Shown here one piece after another: positions 9,020 through 16,909 of a stretch of DNA of 64,000 nt. The notes under the pieces were generated by a model, which did no database searches, was not told the DNA's origin, and was given only the letters and a program-made list of their open reading frames with translations. Origin of the DNA: Aquabacterium sp029268225 (lineage in GTDB: Bacteria > Pseudomonadota > Gammaproteobacteria > Burkholderiales > Burkholderiaceae_C); the NCBI RefSeq assembly GCF_037482285.1, contig NZ_JBBEYB010000003.1, forward strand, positions 124,001-188,000, written 5' to 3'. The translations under genes were made by a program, and so were the position numbers. Within the stretch, counting starts at the first letter, position 1. Each line of letters starts with the position of its first letter.

Positions 9020-9292
9020 ATGCTGACTCCCGAACAAGAAGCGACGGTACGTGCCATCCGCAAGCTGGTGGACTTCTGGCAGATCACGGCCGACGAACTC
9101 GACATGGGGCCGCAAGCGCCACGAGCGCCTGCACCGCCGCCCCCTGCGCCGAAAGGCCCCAAGTACCGTCACCCCTTGACCCTGCAAACCTGGGATGGGG
9201 AGGGCATGCAGCCGCAATGGCTGAAGGAAGCCCTCACCCGAGAGGGCTACACCGTGGAAGAGCTGCGCGTCTCGCCTGACGCACTCGCATAG
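9020..9292 (+). CDS. Short H-NS-like DNA-binding protein
   Basis: A 90-residue protein. The C-terminal ~40 residues match the H-NS DNA-binding module: KYRHPLTLQTWDGEGMQPQW, with the AT-hook-like loop normally read TWTGRGRxPxW. A proline/alanine-rich linker (PRAPAPPPPAPKGPK) precedes it. The N-terminus (MLTPEQEATVRAIRKLVDFW) is only ~35 residues, shorter than the coiled-coil dimerization region of full H-NS (~60). It may be a truncated paralogue that modulates a full-length H-NS, or a member of the short Burkholderiales H-NS family. The start at 9020 is chosen because the upstream in-frame extension has no family similarity. The loop has Asp-Gly-Glu-Gly instead of Gly-Arg-Gly, which would weaken minor-groove contact. 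Confidence 0.75.
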   Translation: MLTPEQEATVRAIRKLVDFWQITADELDMGPQAPRAPAPPPPAPKGPKYRHPLTLQTWDGEGMQPQWLKEALTREGYTVEELRVSPDALA

Positions 9293-9311
9293 TAAAATCC
9301 GCGGCTGGTCT

Positions 9312-9386
9312 CTCCCAGTCGTCTAATGGATAAGACAGCCCCCTCCTAAGGGGCAAATCTTGGTTCGATTCCAGGCTGGGGGACCA
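9312..9386 (+). tRNA. tRNA-Arg (anticodon CCT)
   Basis: A full cloverleaf can be folded by eye. The acceptor CTCCCAG pairs with CTGGGGG (one T-G wobble), the D-stem is GTCT/AGAC, and the anticodon stem GCCCC/GGGGC encloses the loop CTCCTAA. The T-stem CTTGG/CCAGG encloses TTCGATT. Discriminator A and an encoded CCA follow. The anticodon CCT reads AGG, a rare arginine codon in high-GC genomes. It ends 2 bp before the convergent ureG stop. tRNA genes are common integration targets, but no integrase or duplicated 3' end was seen nearby. Confidence 0.95.
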
Positions 9387-9388
9387 CT

Positions 9389-10033
9389 TCAGGCCGTGAG
9401 CATGCCTTTGGTTTCGATGAAGCCAATGACATCGCGCAGACCGGCTTGGGTTTTGAGGTTGGTCATCACGAACGGGCGCGTCGGGCGCATGCGCTTCGTG
9501 TCGGCTTCCATGATGTCCAGATTGGCCCCCACATAGGGCGCCAGATCCGTTTTATTGATGACGAACAGGTCGCTCTTGGTGATGCCGGGGCCGCCTTTGC
9601 GCGGGATTTTCTCGCCTGCCGCCACGTCGATCACGTAAATGGTCAGATCGCTCAGCTCGGGGCTGAAGGTCGCCGCCAGGTTGTCGCCGCCCGACTCGAT
9701 GAAGACGATGTCGGCGTTCGGGTACTTGGCCAGCATGCGGTCCACGGCCTCCAGGTTGATGGAGGCGTCTTCACGGATGGCGGTGTGCGGGCAGCCGCCG
9801 GTTTCCACCCCCATGATGCGGTCCGGGTCGAGCGCACCCGCCACGGTCAGCAGGCGCTGGTCTTCCTTGGTGTAGATGTCGTTGGTGATGACGACCAGGT
9901 CGTACTGCTCGCGCATGGTCTTGCACAGCATTTCGAGCAGGGTGGTTTTGCCGGACCCCACGGGGCCGCCCACGCCCACGCGCAGCGGAGGCAGTTTCTT
10001 GGTGCGGCCAGGGATGTGATGGAAGTTGCTCAT
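9389..10033 (-). CDS. ureG: Urease accessory GTPase UreG
   Basis: A 214-residue SIMIBI-class GTPase that powers nickel insertion into urease. It shows the P-loop GVGGPVGSGKTTLLE, the nickel-binding CPH motif within VETGGCPHTAIREDAS, the switch segment FIESGGDNLAATFSPEL, and the guanine-specificity NKTD. Length and motifs are those of canonical UreG. The start (ATG 10033) overlaps the ureF stop by 4 bp (ATGA), so it is translationally coupled. It is the last gene of the ureEFG segment, cut off from ureABC by the inserted signalling island. Confidence 0.97.
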   Translation of the reverse strand: MSNFHHIPGRTKKLPPLRVGVGGPVGSGKTTLLEMLCKTMREQYDLVVITNDIYTKEDQRLLTVAGALDPDRIMGVETGGCPHTAIREDASINLEAVDRMLAKYPNADIVFIESGGDNLAATFSPELSDLTIYVIDVAAGEKIPRKGGPGITKSDLFVINKTDLAPYVGANLDIMEADTKRMRPTRPFVMTNLKTQAGLRDVIGFIETKGMLTA

Positions 10034-10788
10034 GATCGGAACAGGCGTGAGTATTGGTGTTCGTGCTGGGCACTGAGGATGGCCAGCATGGGGGTGAAGG
10101 CCTGGCGTTGGCTGTCAGGCAGAGCCAGGGCGTGCGCGATGGCATCGGGGATGGCATCGATGAGGATTTGCAGGATGCGCTGACCGGCGCTTTGGCCCAG
10201 GGGCACGGCCTTGATGGCGGCCTGCACCATGTTCTCGGCCCAGCCGAAGGCAAAGCTGAGCAGCGCTTCCTGTTGCGCGGCGGCCAGGGTGTCGCTAGTG
10301 GCCTGGGCGGGCAGGCATTGCGCCACAGCCAGGGCGAAGGCGATGGGCCAGTTGGGCGCGGGGGGGAGGGCGGCGCATTGGGCCAGTCGTGTGTCAGCGG
10401 GGTGAGCCACGGCGTCGCCCGAACGGTTGCGCAGCCACTCCACCAGGGAACGGCCCATTTGCTCGGTTTGCTGGCGCAGCTCGCTGGTTTCACGCGTGAG
10501 GGTGACCCAGGTGTTCAGCTCGGTGATGCGAGTCAGGTCCTGGCGCTGCCAGGCGCTTACGGCTCGGGCCACGACGTGGAGATCAGCGCGGGCCAGGCTG
10601 AGGCGCAGTTGATGCAGCAGCCAGTGGGCGGCCTCGCCCTCGGTGGTGACGCGGCCGGTGTCGATGGCCGACTCCAGCCCCTCGGAGTAGCTGAAGCCGC
10701 CGACCGGGAGGGCGGGCGATGCCAGCCACATCAATTGCAGGCGGGCGGCAGGGGGCAGCGGGGTGGGGCGGGTGAGAACGCGGGGCAT
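10030..10788 (-). CDS. ureF: Urease accessory protein UreF
   Basis: A 252-residue, mostly helical accessory protein that joins UreD and UreG in the urease activation complex. The family hallmark LMWLASPALPVGGFSYSEGLE lies near residues 19-39. The rest has the expected helical pattern with QQTEQMGRSL and the FAFGWAENMVQAAIKAVPLGQ segment near the C-terminus. Length matches the family. It overlaps ureG by 4 bp and is 121 bp downstream of ureE. Confidence 0.95.
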   Translation of the reverse strand: MPRVLTRPTPLPPAARLQLMWLASPALPVGGFSYSEGLESAIDTGRVTTEGEAAHWLLHQLRLSLARADLHVVARAVSAWQRQDLTRITELNTWVTLTRETSELRQQTEQMGRSLVEWLRNRSGDAVAHPADTRLAQCAALPPAPNWPIAFALAVAQCLPAQATSDTLAAAQQEALLSFAFGWAENMVQAAIKAVPLGQSAGQRILQILIDAIPDAIAHALALPDSQRQAFTPMLAILSAQHEHQYSRLFRS

Positions 10789-10909
10789 GGGGCAGCGAGG
10801 GTTGACCTGATGAGATCAAGCAAGCCCCGTGCCGGTGTGCTTCGTTTTGGTGCGTCGGATGTTGGACGCACCGTGAGCTGGTGATGATCGCGGTGAGCGC
10901 TGTGGCCGC

Positions 10910-11623
10910 TCAGTGATCGTGACCGCAGCCTGGGCCGTGCACGTGCGGCACCGGGGCGGCCTTGATGGCGATGCCGACGGGCTTGCCGCGGGAGGTGGGC
11001 GTGGCGGGCGTGGCGGCCGCTGGGGTGCCGTGGTCATGACCGCAGCCTGGGCCGTGGACGTGGCCGGGCTCGCCATGTTCATGGGCGTGTCCGTGAGCGT
11101 GGTCATGCCCATGCTCGTGGCTGTGAGCATGGTCGTCATGCTCGTGACCATGACCATGACCGTGTCCCCCGGCGGCATAGGCGCCGCCCTCGGGCTCGAA
11201 CGCAGCCTGGGTCTCGCGCACGGTCAGGTGCATGGCGCGCAGCATGTCGGCCAGCACATGGTCGGGCTCGATCTTGAGGTGGTCGGCTTGCAGCTCGATC
11301 TGAACGTGGCGGTTGCCCAGGTGGTAGGCCGCGCGCGTCAGGTCAAAGGGCGAACCATGCTCGCTGCACGGGGTGATGATAAGCACGTTCTGGGGCGCGG
11401 CTTCCACGCGGATCATGCTGCCGTCTTCGGCCACCAGCACATCGCCACCGCGCACCACGCTGCCGCGCGGCAGGAACACCCCGAGGGTGCGGCCCTGGCT
11501 GTCCACGGCATCGAAGCGGCTTTTCTGGCGCACGTCCCAGTCCAGTTGCACCGCAGCGGCGCGTTTGAGCAGGACAGGGGCCAGGCCTTGGCCCTGGGGG
11601 AGGAGCTTGTTGACGGTCAGCAT
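10910..11623 (-). CDS. ureE: Urease nickel metallochaperone UreE with long histidine-rich tail
   Basis: A 237-residue protein, longer than the ~150-residue UreE core. Residues 1-145 contain the peptide-binding and metal-binding domains (RGSVVRGGDVLVAEDG; YHLGNRHVQIEL with the conserved dimer-interface His). Residues ~153-237 form a histidine-rich tail with HGHGHGHEHDDHAHSHEHGH. Two copies of HVHGPGCGHDH follow, the second at the extreme C-terminus. Such tails bind several extra Ni2+ ions and store or deliver nickel. UreE is the first gene of the ureEFG segment; its natural upstream neighbour ureC now lies 6.4 kb away, so it needs its own promoter or read-through. Confidence 0.95.
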   Translation of the reverse strand: MLTVNKLLPQGQGLAPVLLKRAAAVQLDWDVRQKSRFDAVDSQGRTLGVFLPRGSVVRGGDVLVAEDGSMIRVEAAPQNVLIITPCSEHGSPFDLTRAAYHLGNRHVQIELQADHLKIEPDHVLADMLRAMHLTVRETQAAFEPEGGAYAAGGHGHGHGHEHDDHAHSHEHGHDHAHGHAHEHGEPGHVHGPGCGHDHGTPAAATPATPTSRGKPVGIAIKAAPVPHVHGPGCGHDH

Positions 11624-11683
11624 CGGGGTTCGCTTTGCACTTCAGAGGCGTGAAGCACAAAGTGTAGCGACACCGACCTGCCC

Positions 11684-11887
11684 TCAGGGGTTGGAGGGGC
11701 TCAATTGAAAGAAGGACACCGAGGCCAGCAGGCGATCGGCCTGCGACTTCAGGCCTTCCGCCGCCTGGGTGCTCTGTGCCATCAGCACCATGTTGTGCTG
11801 GGTGGCCTCGTCCAGGCGGTGGACCGTCTCGCGCACCGAGCCAATGCCTTGGGCATGAACGACTTTGCTGCGTCGGTTGTTTGTCAA
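11684..11887 (-). pseudogene. C-terminal fragment of a methyl-accepting chemotaxis protein
   Basis: A 67-codon frame. Its last ~50 residues (VHRLDEATQHN, AQSTQAAEGLKSQADRL, SFFQLSP) match the end of chemoreceptor signalling domains: the descending helix after the last methylation region. There is no hairpin tip, membrane segment or sensor. The first ~17 residues (MTNNRRSKVVHAQGIG) do not continue the receptor, so the fragment was truncated by the rearrangement. The rest of the 11624-12260 interval holds no other gene; it is AT-rich and contains the promoter of the following operon. Confidence 0.6.
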
Positions 11888-12133
11888 TCCGATGTAGCTA
11901 ATTTGGTGTCGATAAATTCATTTCGAGCGAGTGGAATTTGATTGAATCGATGGCGTAGGCCGCCGTCATCTCGCCTCTCCATTGACGCATAGCATAGGCT
12001 TTTGGGTGGCGGTCAAAAGAATTCGTTAATTAATTCACGATCACCTAAATTTGTTGTCGAGCCAAGGCTTGGGCGGTTATGTTGTTCTAAATGATGTTAA
12101 GGCCTGGTGCAAATGGATACATCTGCGCCTTGA

Positions 12134-12162
12134 TTGACACAAAAGTGAAATCTTTTTGTAAC
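12134..12162 (+). promoter_or_regulatory. Candidate sigma-70 promoter of the signalling operon
   Basis: A perfect -35 TTGACA (12134-12139) is followed by a 17-bp spacer and TGTAAC as a 4/6 match to the -10 box. It lies ~100 bp upstream of the membrane kinase gene in AT-rich DNA. A transcription start near 12169 would give a leader of about 92 nt. Confidence 0.5.
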
Positions 12163-12260
12163 ACTCGGGTCACGGACGCGATGGATGATGAAGATCAAAT
12201 TGTGCCGGCTATTCGATTTGCTTGTCGTAAGTCGAATGAAGGTAAAACACCGTTGTAGCC

Positions 12261-14597
12261 ATGAATATCCGTCAACGCATCCTGTTGCTCATCACTGTCA
12301 GTTTTGTTTCCCTAATTTTCACGGGGGGCTATGCGGTATTTCAAAGTAAAAGCAGCAGCAAAGAAGTTAATTTTGTTACGGAAGGCGTGGTGCCCAGTTC
12401 ACTCAAATCCGTCGAGTTGATGGGGCAACTCAAGGATGTGCAGATCGCCACGCTGGCGATGGTTGCGGCTCCTGATAAAGCCGCGATCGAGCAAGCCCAC
12501 GAAGAAGTTAAAAAGAAAAAGGCTAATCTTCAGAATGCATTGCGGGAGCAGATGGAGTCTGCGGAAAACGATATTCAGCGTGGTCTGGTCAAGCAAGCAG
12601 AAGAGAGTTTGCTGAATTACTTCGGCTCCATCGACGATACCGCCAACTTCATGTTGCAGGGTCAAAAAGCGTTGGCCGAGGCAACAATGGCTGCAACGGT
12701 TGATCAATATCTTCGCGAGCAGATTGGGGTGATCGAGACAGTGCAGGTTGAGAAGCGTCGCAGCAAAGATGAGGCGATTGCTACGGTCAACAGCAACCTG
12801 GTAGCCACCACTGGAACCCTGTCGGTTGTCACCGTCATCGCCATCATCGGCTTGGGCGTGATGGGCATGTTGCTTTATCGCCAGGTGATTCACCCTATCG
12901 GTGACATGGAAGAGAAGATGACCGAGATCGCTTCCAGTCAGGATTTTACCCATCGCGTGCCAGTGACACGGATGGACGAAATTGGCCGTTCAGTGGTGGC
13001 GTTCAATGCCATGATCGAGAAAATCCAGGAAAGCAGTGAAGAGATTCGTCAGAAGACAGCGGACATTCACGCGATGCTGCATTACATCCCTCAAGGCATC
13101 ATGACCTTGGAGAGGGGGGGCATCATTCACCCGGAATACTCCGACCACTTAAAGAGCGTTTTGGAGACTGAGGAAATTGCAGGTCTCGACGTCATGCATG
13201 TGGTTTTCAACGGCACTGGCATGGGCGTTGATGAGTTGAACCAAATGGAAACCGGGATCAGCGCCTGCATCGGCGAAGATGAAATGAATTTCGAGTTCAA
13301 TTCGCATTTGCTGCCTCACGAAATCAGCAAGGCCATGCCTGATGGCCGCGTCAAAGTGTTGGACTTGAACTGGTCACCGATTACGGATGAAAACGGAACG
13401 ATTCTGCGCCTTTTGTTGTGCTTGCGTGACGTGACCGAGCTGCGTGCATTGGCCCGCGCGGCCGATGCGCAGAAGAAAGAGCTGGCGATCATTGGTGAAA
13501 TCTTGGCCGTGCGTCAGGAAAAATTCCAAGAATTTATCAGCAGCGCCCAAAACTTTGTTGCTGAAAATCGTAGCTTGCTGAGAGATGCCGCGGACAGCAG
13601 TACGCAAGACCGCCAAGAAGCGATCGGTGTGCTGTTCCGTAACATGCACACCATCAAGGGAAATGCGCGTACCTATGGCTTGCTGCACCTCACCAATATC
13701 GTGCATGAAGCCGAGGAAACGTACGACGCCGTCCGTCAAGGCACGTTGGAGTGGGACCAGCACAGACTCGTCGCTGAGCTGGACAGCACATCACGTGCCA
13801 TTGATGAATATTCTCATATCAATGAAGTCAAGCTTGGACGCAAGGGCCCAGGCCGCCGAGGCAGTGTGGATGCATTCCTGATGGTTCCCAAAGACAAGGT
13901 GCAGTCGTTGATCCAGAACTTGGAGGAGGTCAAGCTTGACGATGCGCCCAGCATGGTCAATGCATTGCAGCAGACACGCGATGTCTTGAACCGGTTGGGA
14001 ACCGAGCCGATCCACAGCATTTTGAGCGGCGTGATCGACTCGCTGCCATCGCTGGCGGCAGAGCTTGGTAAGCCCACGCCTCAAATTGCGATTGAAGACC
14101 ACGGCGTTCTGGTGCGTACACAACTGTCAGACATGCTGCGTAACGTGTTCATGCACCTGTACCGAAATTCGCTTGACCATGGCCTGGAAAGCCCCCAAGA
14201 GCGACTGCAGGCGGGGAAATCCGAAGCAGGGGCAATCAAAGTCACCCTGCAGTTGGATGCCGAACATTTGGTCTTGCGCATGAAGGACGACGGCCGCGGC
14301 CTTGACCTACAGCGCATCCAAGCCAAGGCCGTTGAAAAGAACCTGATCCGTGAAGATGACGCGCCCGCCCCTCAAGAGATCGCCCAAATGATCTTTGCTT
14401 CCGGCTTTTCCACAGCCAATGCTGTGACCGAGGTTTCTGGGCGTGGCGTTGGCATGGATGCCGTCAAGGGATTTGTGGAGGCTGAAGGGGGGCACATCGA
14501 ACTGGAATTGATGCCCACGGATTTGCAAACGACTTGTTGCCCGTTTGAAACCGTCATCACGCTGCCTGCGAAGTTCGCCGTCCAAGTCCACGCCTGA
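12261..14597 (+). CDS. Membrane CheA-like sensor kinase (4HB-like sensor, HAMP, PAS-like, Hpt, HATPase)
   Basis: A 778-residue protein. TM1 at ~7-27 and TM2 at ~185-207 enclose a helical periplasmic domain of the chemoreceptor four-helix-bundle kind. HAMP (~208-262) and a PAS-like region (~265-395) follow. Next is an Hpt/P1 domain with phosphoacceptor His463 (NMHTIKGNAR). The ATPase is of CheA type (~610-775), with N box HLYRNSLDHG (Asn636), DDGRGLD and GRGVGMDAV. There is no P2 domain and no CheW-like P5 domain, so it is not a classical CheA; receptor and kinase are one polypeptide. The likely output is phosphotransfer to the operon's CheY. First gene of a five-gene operon; the next gene starts 15 bp later. 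Ligand unknown. Confidence 0.88.
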   Translation: MNIRQRILLLITVSFVSLIFTGGYAVFQSKSSSKEVNFVTEGVVPSSLKSVELMGQLKDVQIATLAMVAAPDKAAIEQAHEEVKKKKANLQNALREQMESAENDIQRGLVKQAEESLLNYFGSIDDTANFMLQGQKALAEATMAATVDQYLREQIGVIETVQVEKRRSKDEAIATVNSNLVATTGTLSVVTVIAIIGLGVMGMLLYRQVIHPIGDMEEKMTEIASSQDFTHRVPVTRMDEIGRSVVAFNAMIEKIQESSEEIRQKTADIHAMLHYIPQGIMTLERGGIIHPEYSDHLKSVLETEEIAGLDVMHVVFNGTGMGVDELNQMETGISACIGEDEMNFEFNSHLLPHEISKAMPDGRVKVLDLNWSPITDENGTILRLLLCLRDVTELRALARAADAQKKELAIIGEILAVRQEKFQEFISSAQNFVAENRSLLRDAADSSTQDRQEAIGVLFRNMHTIKGNARTYGLLHLTNIVHEAEETYDAVRQGTLEWDQHRLVAELDSTSRAIDEYSHINEVKLGRKGPGRRGSVDAFLMVPKDKVQSLIQNLEEVKLDDAPSMVNALQQTRDVLNRLGTEPIHSILSGVIDSLPSLAAELGKPTPQIAIEDHGVLVRTQLSDMLRNVFMHLYRNSLDHGLESPQERLQAGKSEAGAIKVTLQLDAEHLVLRMKDDGRGLDLQRIQAKAVEKNLIREDDAPAPQEIAQMIFASGFSTANAVTEVSGRGVGMDAVKGFVEAEGGHIELELMPTDLQTTCCPFETVITLPAKFAVQVHA

Positions 14598-14612
14598 CCG
14601 CTGGAGCAACGA

Positions 14613-15344
14613 ATGTCGGAAATGCTCTTGCCTTTCATCGCGGGTGGAATGTTGGTCGGTGTCGTTTGCGGTTGGTTCAACCTGCGCCTGAAGCGGCAGT
14701 TGGCCAATGCCCTGGCTGCGTCGGTTGCAGAGACTCGAGGTGCTCAACTGCAATCCACCGTGCATGCCCTGGAGGCTGAGTTGGACAAACTCCGGGAAGC
14801 ATTGATGCGGGCACAGAATGACTTGCATCTGGAGCGCGCGTCACTCGCGCAAATCCATCAAGATGCGGTCAAGGACATCCTGGGGCAGGCGCACGGCATG
14901 AAAAGTGATGCCCGCGCGCACAGCTCCCGGCTTGCTCAATCCATATCTGAGTTACTGGGTGTGAGCAAGACGTTTGAGCGTTGGCATGAAGACATGAACA
15001 TGCTGCTCAAGCACAACCAGGGTATGCACGCCAAGAACGAAGATTTTGGACGCATCGTGCAACAGATGATCATCGTCACGCTGAACGCCTCCATCGAGGC
15101 CGCTCGTGCCGGTCAATTAGGTCGTGGCTTCGCCGTTGTGGCAGAAGAAATGCGCACCCTGGCGGGACGCGCTGAAGCGTTGTCGAAAGAGTACCGGCGC
15201 AGTTTGTATGAAAACGATCTGATCACGACCGCTACCTTTCAGGACATGCAAGCCGGCGGAAAGATGATCATCGGCGCGGTTACAGGGCTGGATTTGACAA
15301 ACAGAAAGATCCTTGTCGCGTTGAATCAGCTGGGGGAGTCATGA
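14613..15344 (+). CDS. Membrane-anchored protein with MCP hairpin-tip signalling segment
   Basis: A 243-residue protein with one N-terminal hydrophobic segment (~4-22) and almost no periplasmic part, so it is anchored from the cytoplasmic side. A coiled coil (~30-90) follows. Residues ~150-190 match the chemoreceptor hairpin tip (VTLNASIEAARAGQLGRGFA, then VVAEEMRTLAGRAE). The arms are much shorter than in true MCPs, and no HAMP or sensor exists. It may be a scaffold that presents an MCP-like tip to the neighbouring kinase. The stop overlaps the next start by 4 bp. An AT-rich composition like its operon mates sets it apart from the flanking ure genes. Confidence 0.8.
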   Translation: MSEMLLPFIAGGMLVGVVCGWFNLRLKRQLANALAASVAETRGAQLQSTVHALEAELDKLREALMRAQNDLHLERASLAQIHQDAVKDILGQAHGMKSDARAHSSRLAQSISELLGVSKTFERWHEDMNMLLKHNQGMHAKNEDFGRIVQQMIIVTLNASIEAARAGQLGRGFAVVAEEMRTLAGRAEALSKEYRRSLYENDLITTATFQDMQAGGKMIIGAVTGLDLTNRKILVALNQLGES

Positions 15345-15895
15345 TCAGCGAGCGCGCAAAGGCCTCCTTGGACAGCATGGTGATGCAGGGGATACGCAGC
15401 GCCCTGGTGAGCCCCGCAGACGCCATCGTCAGCTTGGAAACAGTTGAGACACTTGAACCGATCACGGAACAAGAAGTTGTGATGCTTTCGGTGGTGTCTT
15501 ACCATTTTCGCGTCGTGATGATGGTTTATTTCACGCGAGACGAGCGCACTCGTTTGCATTTCTCGAGGCTCACCAAGAACGATGGCTCGCCCCTTGATGA
15601 TCAAGGGATTTACGACGCTTTGTATGAATCGGCCAATATGTGCTGTGGAACATTCAATCGTGAATTGGGGCGCGTTTTTGAACACGTTGGCATGTCCACC
15701 CCAAACATGATAGACAGTCGATGTGCAGAACATCTTGCTATTCTGGATTATGGCTATCTTAAGCATTACGCTTTGGTGTTGGATTCAGGAATTTCTTTTC
15801 GGCTGAGTCTGTGTGTCACCGAGTATCACGATCTTGACTTTGAACTGGAGTCCACCGCACAAGCGGAGAGTACCGGTGAGCTCGAATTCTTTTGA
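15341..15895 (+). CDS. CheX/CheC-like putative CheY-phosphatase
   Basis: A 184-residue cytoplasmic protein. The segment DALYESANM fits the CheC/CheX active-site pattern D-x3-E-x2-N, with Asp92, Glu96 and Asn99, followed by Pro121 at x21 (the family shows about x22-P). These residues dephosphorylate CheY-P in CheC/CheX/FliY. The remainder is divergent and would not be recognised without the motif, so the call is a motif-based inference. Its C-terminus is GELEFF, nearly the same as the GELELF end of the next protein. The start overlaps the MCP-tip gene by 4 bp; the next gene is 19 bp downstream. Interpreted as the off-switch of the module. Confidence 0.6.
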   Translation: MISERAKASLDSMVMQGIRSALVSPADAIVSLETVETLEPITEQEVVMLSVVSYHFRVVMMVYFTRDERTRLHFSRLTKNDGSPLDDQGIYDALYESANMCCGTFNRELGRVFEHVGMSTPNMIDSRCAEHLAILDYGYLKHYALVLDSGISFRLSLCVTEYHDLDFELESTAQAESTGELEFF

Positions 15896-15914
15896 ACGGA
15901 CCTAAAGGGAAAAC

Positions 15915-16889
15915 ATGAGTGACGAGAAATCTCTGATCAGCAAGGTACTTGTCTTGGAGAACAACAAGGAATACAGAGAGAAGATCCGTGCATTCTGTGA
16001 TGCACATCATCTTCAGGCCTTGAGGGTTCAGGAAGATAACCTGATGTCCGTTTTGCGCTCAAATGTTGACCTGGGCGCCATCATGATTTCTGAAGTGCTC
16101 GGAGAAAACCCACAAGCTGGCATCAATCTGGCGAAGCAGATACATTATCTTCGGCCGGAACTCCCCATCTTCCTGCGTCGTACGGTCGAAAATAGTGATC
16201 GCGTTCTATCCGATGCCGAGAAGGGGATCATTTCGGCCAGTTACACGATTGAGACCATCGATCGGCTGAAGGATGTCATTGAAACCAGCATTTTCAGCCT
16301 GGTTTACCCAAGCAAGTTGGTCCGCGGAATTGTGGAAATCACGCAGTCTTCTTTGCAAAGCCAGTTCAAAGGGCTGGACGTCACCATTGACACTCCCTAC
16401 ATCGTCCGGGATCGATTGATCTTCGGTGAGATTTTCACCTTGATCCCGGTTGAAAGTGAATGGTGCCGCGGTTACATGACGCTGCAGGCGGAAGAGGCTC
16501 CGCTTCTGACGCTGGTCAAACGTAATAAAACTCACATTACTCCGGTGGAGGGTGATGATTTTCGAAACCTCAACGGTATCTTGGGTGAAATTACAAATCT
16601 GATCTGGGGTGCGTTCAAGAATCGTTACACATCGTTCAAGCCGTTGAGCGCACACCTTTCACAGGTGCCCATTGTGATCAACCACATGCACCGCTACATT
16701 TCGTTCGGTTCTGTTAATCCACAACTGTGTTTTAAATGTGTTCTGACCGATGCCGCATCGCCAGAAGCGCCCCCGTTTGTCATTTACCAGCGATTCGTGT
16801 TCAATTTGAGCTGGTCACCCGAAGATTTCCACGAAAATGAACAGTCATTTGACAGCTTGGTGAACTCAGGCGAACTCGAACTCTTCTAA
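15915..16889 (+). CDS. Pseudo-receiver fused to CheX-like domain
   Basis: A 324-residue soluble protein. Residues ~8-125 have the alternating pattern of a receiver domain (KVLVLENNKEYREKIR). The acidic pair is replaced (LENN), and the phospho-Asp position reads IMISEVLG, with Ser/Glu instead of Asp. It should not be phosphorylated normally and may mimic the active state. The C-terminal part contains GILGEITNL (Glu225-x2-Asn228) with Pro252 downstream, a second CheX-type pattern, weaker because Gly replaces Asp/Ser at the first position. It ends GELELF, matching the preceding protein. The spacing (19 bp before, 20 bp after) places it firmly in the operon. The domain names are inference. Confidence 0.6.
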   Translation: MSDEKSLISKVLVLENNKEYREKIRAFCDAHHLQALRVQEDNLMSVLRSNVDLGAIMISEVLGENPQAGINLAKQIHYLRPELPIFLRRTVENSDRVLSDAEKGIISASYTIETIDRLKDVIETSIFSLVYPSKLVRGIVEITQSSLQSQFKGLDVTIDTPYIVRDRLIFGEIFTLIPVESEWCRGYMTLQAEEAPLLTLVKRNKTHITPVEGDDFRNLNGILGEITNLIWGAFKNRYTSFKPLSAHLSQVPIVINHMHRYISFGSVNPQLCFKCVLTDAASPEAPPFVIYQRFVFNLSWSPEDFHENEQSFDSLVNSGELELF

Positions 16890-16909
16890 ATATTTGAAAG
16901 GATTAAAGC

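Noticed and set aside
9312..9386. tRNA-Arg as an integration site for the adjacent urease block
   Set aside because: No duplicated tRNA 3' end, integrase or mobile-element boundary was seen around it; the urease genes next to it have host-like composition.
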